Origin: Xenoacremonium recifei
Taxonomy: Eukaryota; Ascomycota; Sordariomycetes; Hypocreales; Nectriaceae
NCBI GenBank assembly: GCA_012184525.1
Contig: WOFQ01000016.1
Coordinates: forward strand, 558,001-622,000
DNA length: 64,000 nucleotides
Direction of reading: 5' to 3'
Shown: positions 57,804-64,000 of the stretch, piece after piece
Position numbering within the stretch: the first letter of the stretch is position 1
How the letters are laid out: every line of letters starts with the position of its first letter
Made by a program: the position numbers and the translations under genes
Notes under the pieces: model-generated
The model's database searches: none
What the model was told of the DNA's origin: nothing
Seen by the model: only the letters and a program-made list of their open reading frames with translations

Positions 57804-58204
57804 ATGGCCGCCCCTATAGAATCTCTCGTCGATCTGCACGACGTCGCTATCTCCGATGACAAAGATGAGGTCGACTCCCTGCCTTCCATGTCTACCGACG
57901 ACATCTACTCCGAGGCCGATTCGGACGCCCAAGCAGAGTGGGAGCGCAGTCTGGAGCAACTCCAGCTCATTCTCACAATGATGATTGTGCCTTGGATGGG
58001 CAAGTACTTTGGTCGGAAGTTTGCGTATTGGAGTAAGCTTGACTTCATTCTCTTCTCCGTGTCTGAGCGTTATAGGTTGCTGACCCTTTTGTCTTCACAG
58101 GCTGGGCAAGATATATGGAATGGGTGCATAATGTCGATATCCGGTGGACGAACAAAAAGGCCTTCAAGGTCACAGGTGCAGTCGCGACGGCTGCTACTCT
58201 ATAA
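57804..58204 (+). CDS. Mitochondrial import protein Mim2 homologue
   Basis: 110-residue protein from exons 57804-58032 and 58101-58204 (junction A|GC restores Ser). It has an acidic, Asp/Ser-rich N-terminus (about 1-45), then the pattern EWERSLEQLQLI, a single hydrophobic helix (about 52-68), GKYFGRKFAYW and SWARYMEWVH. This acid head, outer-membrane helix and W-A-R-Y motif resemble fungal Mim2, which with Mim1 inserts helical proteins into the mitochondrial outer membrane. The C-terminal tail is short and basic. The match is by recalled motif pattern rather than alignment; a different small outer-membrane protein is the alternative. Confidence 0.7.
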
Positions 58205-58803
58205 ATGAGCTCCTCAACGTCACCGTTTCTGGAAAGCGAGCTCAGCATGGCTAGATTTTGACGACAGGTCGTCAGGGAAAACTTATTGGTTACATACCAC
58301 GGTGTTTAGGTAATGCATGTATAACCACTCAGAATAGATTATCCATGGAACTCAAGTACGGCGCTTTCGACGAGATTGAATTCGCGGGACCAGACTAGAC
58401 GAACCCTATGCGGGCAAATCGGCTGGTTCACAAACGTGACGATGAGCAACGACATCCCCAGAAACAGAGACAAGTGCGTATAACAGAATTGAATTAACTA
58501 CATAGTCATGGTCCAGCCTCGACTTCGTCTGTGAGAAGCCGTGGACTTCATCAATCTCTTTTTGTACATGATGACATTACCCATATCCGTACATTGCTGA
58601 TGCGACGAAAATCGCCAGCCACTTCGCCTTTGCTAACATGATATATCCCGCTCCCCCAATGCGCCAGAAGTATGCAGCTCGTGCCGGACGCTGCCCAGCG
58701 CGCCAGACTACGTCGATCGAACAGGCCCCCTTTTCGAATGAGAGAGGCCGTGGACGGCGTTTTGTTGTTGATGTTTGGTGTTGATATAGGCTGGGTATCG
58801 GGT
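58205..58803. other. Convergent 3' flanks of Mim2 and the MARVEL gene
   Basis: 0.6 kb between facing stop codons. No gene supported. Confidence 0.55.
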
Positions 58804-59334
58804 TCAAACACCGAGCTGCGACATGCTTGGCCGCGAAGATGGTATAGACCCCCGGAACTCCCTCCGCGCATCCCTGACGGTGAAGAACAAACTCGCCGAG
58901 ATGCAGCCAAACAAAAACCACATGAAGACGGCGCTGGCCTGAATCTCCCGGCATTTCTTCTCATCGTTGTCGGATCCCCAGGCGATCCAGTCTCCGGGTT
59001 CTTTCTTAGAGTTGATGTTACCGCAGTCGACGACGCGCAGCTTGGCGGAGAGCACGACAGCGGCAATGAAAGTGAAGAGCACGGTGAGGCCGTCGAAGGG
59101 CAGCTGGATGATCGGCTTCTGGATGGCTGATGCGAAGAATGCGAGAATGCCGATGATGGCGGCCCACCACGAGAGCACGACAACGAACATGCAAAAGTTG
59201 ACAGCGGTCGTTGCTGTGCCGGCAGCGTCGCGGTTGGAGGCAATCACGTTGCCGATGAGGGCTGTGAGGAGGAGGGTGAAGAGGAGCGCGGTGAGGCGCA
59301 AGATCATCTTGACCATACCCATGCCAATCATCAT
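58804..59334 (-). CDS. MARVEL-domain membrane protein, Nce102/Fhn1-like
   Basis: 176-residue tetraspanning protein from ATG 59334, single exon. Four hydrophobic segments are visible (about 8-30, 44-66, 76-97 and 134-155) with a cysteine-containing loop (DCGNINSKK...KKCREIQA) before the last, the layout of fungal Nce102 proteins. Nce102 organises eisosome/MCC plasma membrane domains and responds to sphingolipid levels in yeast. The C-terminus is Ser/Arg-rich. A second ATG codon follows directly; either could start. The exact subfamily is inferred. Confidence 0.8.
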   Translation of the reverse strand: MMIGMGMVKMILRLTALLFTLLLTALIGNVIASNRDAAGTATTAVNFCMFVVVLSWWAAIIGILAFFASAIQKPIIQLPFDGLTVLFTFIAAVVLSAKLRVVDCGNINSKKEPGDWIAWGSDNDEKKCREIQASAVFMWFLFGCISASLFFTVRDARREFRGSIPSSRPSMSQLGV

Positions 59335-62300
59335 GGCGGTGGTAGTCGAGACACTCGACGGGTGGTGAAAATTGGTTGTGAGGAACGAATTGAGGATGAT
59401 GGCGTTGAGAGAGCTGCCAGGTTGTTGCTAGTGCTGGTATAGCTTACAAGCTGGTGATGTGGGTGAGGCTATCGCAGAGTGGAAATGTCGATGAAAGTAA
59501 ATGTGCAAGGTAAACTGGGATGTGGAAGACGATCAGCTCGATAATTAACGAAATCTGCCCCGCGTGATTCGCAATGATGTGCTTGAGTGCAATGGGGTGA
59601 TGGAGACGAGCGGACGATATTGCAGGAGTTGCGAGCGGCAAAGATTCTGGAAGCCCGTGATCATTGACCAAGCAACCGGCCGAGTTCAGGGAACGATGGA
59701 GGGGAAGGAGCCAGGGGTCGAGCCCAAGGTACCTGGAGGCATTGACAGGAACAGGGCATGGATTCCGAATACGCAGGACAGCTGACCATTAAAACCTATA
59801 ACAGACAATCTCTCGTCCATTGACAGCTGTTGAACCCCTGCTTGTTTCTATTCTACGCATTTGTTTTGCAGGTTCTCGATGTCGTCTCATGCATGGCCTT
59901 ATCCGCCGCTGTGGAAACCGCCTCCCGCATAAGTATTGACCAGTCCGTCTTCCACGTCTCCGACAGCTCTGAAGCCTCAAGGAGCGTTTTGCATTGTTAT
60001 GCATCTGCAAGACGCATGCATGTTTCTGCAGCCGCCCGTTGTCGCGAGCAGCCGCGTATTGTTCCCATCCGAGCTGCAGTGGTGGTTGGTTGCCGGGCTG
60101 TCACAGCTGTAACCTGGGCAGGCTGAGCTGGCCGCAGCGGTTGGCGGGTGGACCAATCTATGTGGCGCTGTTATAGCAGGTGCCTGGCAGCTGCAGCGGG
60201 GTTGGACGCCCTGTAACTGCCCATTGCCGCCTGTTTGGGCCCTGGAGCCCCGGCAGGCAGCCGAGGACCTATCGGCAAGAGAGGGCAAGGCGACGGCCAA
60301 ACTGACGGCCCGGAGGCATCACTCACCCCGGCAGTTGTGCCGATCCGACCGGCCCATCGACTGCCGCTTCCTTCGCAGTTTGACATCTGGGACCCAATTC
60401 CTCCTCCTCCAAGCCTCTCAGGAATGCTGCATCGCCAGATTCCAGATACGCTTCGCCATGAATTCCATCTGAAACTGCGCCCCGGGGTGCTCGGCCGACT
60501 CAGCGCTTGCTCGTGCCCGTGTTCCGGCCGGCGTGACCTTTCCGTCTGGATTGCTGCCCGAGAAGCTTTCGCCTGAGTTCCAATTGCCCGGGCTCGCCGC
60601 ACCGCACACTCAACCCAAGGTTTGCAGGGAACGAGACCCTCTTTATTAACATTCTTTTCAGCTCAACTCTGATCCTCCCAGCATACCGAACAATGTTGCG
60701 ACTGCCGACTTGGCCTCCCGTGACGGTCGAGTCAGGAGTTAAGGAGTCGGGTTGAGGCCGATTGATATGCTCTCGGCGCCCATGTCCGACGGAGATGCAC
60801 GCGAATCGCTGCCCTGAAGTCCGCAGGCAATTCAAAGTTGGTGATAGCCTCAAACTCTACGTTATCCCCGTGCTTCTCCGGATCCCGTCGGAACCGCGCA
60901 AGGCCGCGAGAGATCCCGAAGGCAACAAGTTTCCAAGGGCATTACGTATGCACTCTACTAGCAGCATGGATGCGTATTAGGAGTTTGAAGAGTCGCCAAA
61001 GCCAGCGGCCACCTTGCGGTTGGTAGGTAGTGGATGATTGGCGAGTGCCGTCACCCGCATCGCGATACGCGGTTCGAAATCCATCGACTCTAGTTGGCGC
61101 AATGCGAAATTACGACATGACAGCCTTCTTTCCGTTGGATTGCTAGAGAGAGAGCGAATGGGAGCGTTCAGGGGAGGTTCTTTGTGGATGCATATGCGCG
61201 CGTGAGTGCGACCACCAACGCCAGCCTTTCACTGATTCAGCCATCCCACCACACCCCATCCTCCCTTTTAGCCGCCCTCCCTTGCATGGCCTTTGTCCTC
61301 TGTCTCAGGGGGGCGCAAGCACACACGCGACCGCCTACTGCATTGGTCAATGTCCTGCCAAATCTGTCAGACCTGTCATCCGTCACAGCAGCGCGATCTC
61401 TGGATAGATCCGATACTAGGATCATGATGGAGTGCTGAGGACGAGCACGTAGCAACTCATGGCGACGTCGGCGAGCATCGTGAAACGACATCCCACTCGG
61501 CCTCAACTACGTCACGGCCTCTCCTTACCGTGCTGCGCCGCCCACCTGCCGGGGGCGCGAAAACCCTCAAAACTCTGCCAGCGTGTCCTCCGTCTTGCTT
61601 AGAGTTTTGCCAAACACGAGGTACCCAGTGCGTTACGCCAGACCCTCGGGTTCATGTTCCCGCAGACCTGGTATTGTCCCTGTCTTGGGCTCGAACTTAC
61701 ACTGCAACAAGCTCTCGCCAAATATCTAGCATGGGGGTCGTCACCCTGGAAAAGCGAGCCCGATTACAAAGGGAGGGCGTCGAGTACCGAGTACTTGTGG
61801 TACTTACGAAGCCACCATCTCGCGAGAGCGAAGGGGGGTGTGGTATGAGATGGATCAAAATAGCCTTTTGATGGTCGAAACGCTATTGCGCTCATGGACG
61901 AAATCTTGCTCCTTTCAGGCTTGCGACAAACTCTCTTGAGCCGATTCATCATGATGTACACCAGTCGCGATACCCGATCAGGCATTCTTCTAGAAGCATT
62001 CTTGCGCATCTCCAACAAGGTTTTCTCCATCGCAGAGTTACCAAACCTCCGGAGCCCTCGGTGACCCATTCGGGCTTCGCACAGGGCTCCAGGAGCCCGG
62101 TTCGCAGTCTCTGAATAGGCGCCAAGGGCCAGCCCTCAATCCAGGGGAAACCACACAAGACTGGAATCGAAGAATCTAGACCCTCGATGCCTCTTGTTTC
62201 ACCTGGCCAGATGGGCCCGCCGTCGCCGTGTCTCGACTCTCGACTCCAGCCTTACGACCAACAGCACTGCCACATGTCTCCATTGCAAATGGACACATCG

Positions 62301-63155
62301 GATCTGGCATCACGGGACGCTCCGTGATCTGAGATTTTGACTCTCTCCTTCGGCAACTCGACCTCGGGCTCCCAATGCGGAATCGGCGACTCTCGTTAGT
62401 TGTCGGCCTCTCGGCGACAGGTTGCCAAAGCGAGCAATTGCCCACGGCAGCACTCTCGCCCAAGCAGGAGCTGATCAGCGTTCCAGGACTCAACACGCCC
62501 CCGTAGTCCAGCCGTTGAGTTTGACACCCGCCCTGCGGACGACGTCGTCCTCGTGCCCGGGCTCGGCTCCGCCAACCAGCCTCGACTGGGCTACGCCTCT
62601 CCACGCTGTCCGCGCCAATCGCAAGCCACTGAGCATCAATGGGCCATTGTTTCAGAGTTCAAGCCCCGGGTAGCTGCGCCGCTTCAATCCAGGAACACGG
62701 CGTCACTGGTGATTGTAGCATGACGGGGAGTTGCCCCCCACGAGCATCCGCGGGGCCTCAGTTGCGCCGTGATGATGAATTGAGACGGCGCGACTCCTCA
62801 CATGACGATGTGTCCCGTGGTGTCTTCACCCTACGAAGAGATTATTCATCCCGTTTTGGATGCTGAAGGGGTTAGAGTTCGCCGGGCGCGATAGCTACTG
62901 CAGAAGCGAAGGGGGAGGGGAGCACTGGTAGGCCCCCCTTTCACTGTCGTGATGGCATCACCAACAACTATCTAGCCCCCTATTCACGATGCGATTTATC
63001 CCCAACAACACCAAACTCTATTCTCAGCTGGTGACCCTCCCTTGGAAAGATCAGCCTCCCTAGTGACTAAACTAGCAATGTCGCTTCTTTGTTGCTGTCG
63101 TCAACAGAGCGCGGGCCATCCTTTTTGAGCAAGGCGCCCTGGAGCGTTTCCTATT
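59335..63155. other. Long region without a supported gene
   Basis: 3.8 kb. All frames are short (under 145 codons), overlap on both strands and lack domain or splice support. Composition is close to the window average, so it does not look like an A/T-rich relic. I see no tRNA, rRNA or transposon hallmark. It may hold promoter, non-coding RNA or very diverged sequence. Confidence 0.45.
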
Positions 63156-64000
63156 CTACCTTCCGCCAACGGCTTTCTCATTTGCGTCGTTTACTTTCTT
63201 TGTCGAATTGCCAAATACTGACGCCCCTATCTTAACGGTAATATGCTTGTGTCCCCCGTTTTGTCGATGAGTGTCGATCTCTTCCGCCTTTTCGACCTCA
63301 TCTGGCTCCTGATCTGGCTCAGCGATTCCCTGTTGGGCCATACCCTGATTTTCATTCTCCTGCTCCTCGTCATTTTGGACGTCCGCGGGCACAAACTCCG
63401 CACCTAGCTCAGAAATTCCCTGTTGGGCTATGTCCTGATCTCCATTCTCCTCTTCGTCGTCATCCTGGCCGTCTGCGGGCACAAACTTGCCCATGAGAGC
63501 CCGGGCGCCTAGTGGCGCATAGCCGTCCGGCCCAGTCGCAGACGCATTTTCGATCGCCAACGGCGTGTTCTGATCATGCCTGAACTCGTAATGGCGGGTG
63601 AGCTTGTATAGCTCGACTGAATCTGCAACAACGGTCTCGTTGACTGTCGTAATAGCACGGCTGTAAAACTCAGGATCGGGCCAATAACCAGAACGACGTC
63701 CGAAATAGGCATTATAGGCTCCGAGCTTGAAGCCTCCCTCTACGGTGGCTGATCCGGTGCTCATGCCGGGGCTCGGCCGGTCGCAAAAGAGGGCGTGGCC
63801 CTGACGCCATTCTGTCGAGCTGATGCCACTCGTATACTCCTGCCTGCCGGGGTCAAAGTACTCCCGCCAAAGCTCGATGCCAGTGTGCAGAGCGGATGCG
63901 TGCCGCGCAGAGACGCTCATGTGCTGGGTCAGGTTGGCGTCGATGGTGACCTCGCAGTCGTCGGTCTTGCCGTACGTCACACGTGCCTTGATGGGGTACT
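63156..64000 (-). CDS. Unknown protein with 90-bp internal duplication (N-terminus beyond window)
   Basis: Not recognised. A minus-strand frame open through the right edge gives 281 C-terminal residues; no start codon is visible. The N-terminal visible half has a globular look, with aromatic and Gly-rich stretches (YFDPGRQEYTSGI, FCDRPSPGM, GAYNAYFGRRSGYWPDPEFY). The C-terminal part holds two acidic 30-residue repeats (FVPADxQxDEE...IAQQGI), encoded by a 90-bp tandem duplication at 63321-63410 and 63411-63500, and ends in a Lys/Asn-rich tail. The stop is at 63156-63158. The window cannot show how long the whole protein is; it could be a large orphan or accessory gene. Confidence 0.6.
   Translation of the reverse strand, partial: YPIKARVTYGKTDDCEVTIDANLTQHMSVSARHASALHTGIELWREYFDPGRQEYTSGISSTEWRQGHALFCDRPSPGMSTGSATVEGGFKLGAYNAYFGRRSGYWPDPEFYSRAITTVNETVVADSVELYKLTRHYEFRHDQNTPLAIENASATGPDGYAPLGARALMGKFVPADGQDDDEEENGDQDIAQQGISELGAEFVPADVQNDEEQENENQGMAQQGIAEPDQEPDEVEKAEEIDTHRQNGGHKHITVKIGASVFGNSTKKVNDANEKAVGGR
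63321..63500. repeat. 90-bp in-frame tandem duplication inside the right-edge gene
   Basis: Two diverged 90-bp units (63321-63410 and 63411-63500) are recognisable by the shared segments ATTCCCTGTTGGGC and GCGGGCACAAACT at matching offsets. The unit length is a multiple of three, so the frame is kept. Confidence 0.75.

Noticed and set aside
61068..61085. GGTTCGAAATCC, resembling a tRNA B-box
   Set aside because: One base too long for the B-box consensus and no cloverleaf can be drawn around it.

Overview
The window reads as nuclear DNA of a filamentous ascomycete (Pezizomycotina), most likely a Sordariomycete. Genes carry short introns of about 50-110 bp with GTAAGT/GTGAGT-type donors, CTAAC-like branch sites and YAG acceptors. 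Intergenic regions are long, with pyrimidine-rich leaders. The recognised genes are fungal housekeeping and signalling genes: an Ste7/Mst7-type MAPKK, the PKA regulatory subunit, the SAGA subunit Ada1/Hfi1, an Nce102-like MARVEL protein and Mim2. I see no bacterial operons, CRISPR arrays, rRNA genes or convincing tRNA genes, and no intact transposon.

Layout. 1-13.1 kb: the 3' part of the gene for an Ste7-type MAP kinase kinase (minus strand, cut by the window edge), then divergently SPT6, an STF2-like stress protein whose start codon is split by an intron, and the NineTeen-complex splicing factor SPF27. 13.6-22.6 kb: PKA regulatory subunit and HFI1/ADA1 (both minus), with HFI1 divergent from the gamma-tubulin complex protein GCP3. 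22.6-28.7 kb: over 4 kb without a recognisable gene, then a 77-residue protein behind a long intron-containing leader. 28.7-39.5 kb: the licensing factor Cdt1 with a cluster of MluI boxes in its promoter, a DHA1-type MFS transporter, an F-box protein, and a type II membrane DUF3405 protein. 40.5-45 kb: a multi-pass membrane protein with an N-terminal SAP/HeH-like motif, and a cytochrome P450. 45.3-48.5 kb: a lower-GC stretch with two orphan reading frames and no housekeeping gene. 48.5-59.3 kb: a small acidic hypothetical protein, trifunctional C1-tetrahydrofolate synthase with a possible mitochondrial extension and a 21-nt microexon, eIF3i, eIF2-beta, Mim2 and the MARVEL protein. 59.3-63.2 kb holds no gene I can support. 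The right edge holds a truncated orphan gene with a 90-bp internal tandem duplication.

Most genes belong to separate pathways, as expected in a fungal chromosome. The tightest functional grouping is C1-THF synthase, eIF3i and eIF2-beta (formyl/one-carbon supply and translation initiation), packed within 8 kb with shared or facing regulatory space. Exon structures were worked out by hand from splice signals and reading-frame continuity. For every spliced gene the coding exons sum to a multiple of three, except the two genes cut by the window edge.
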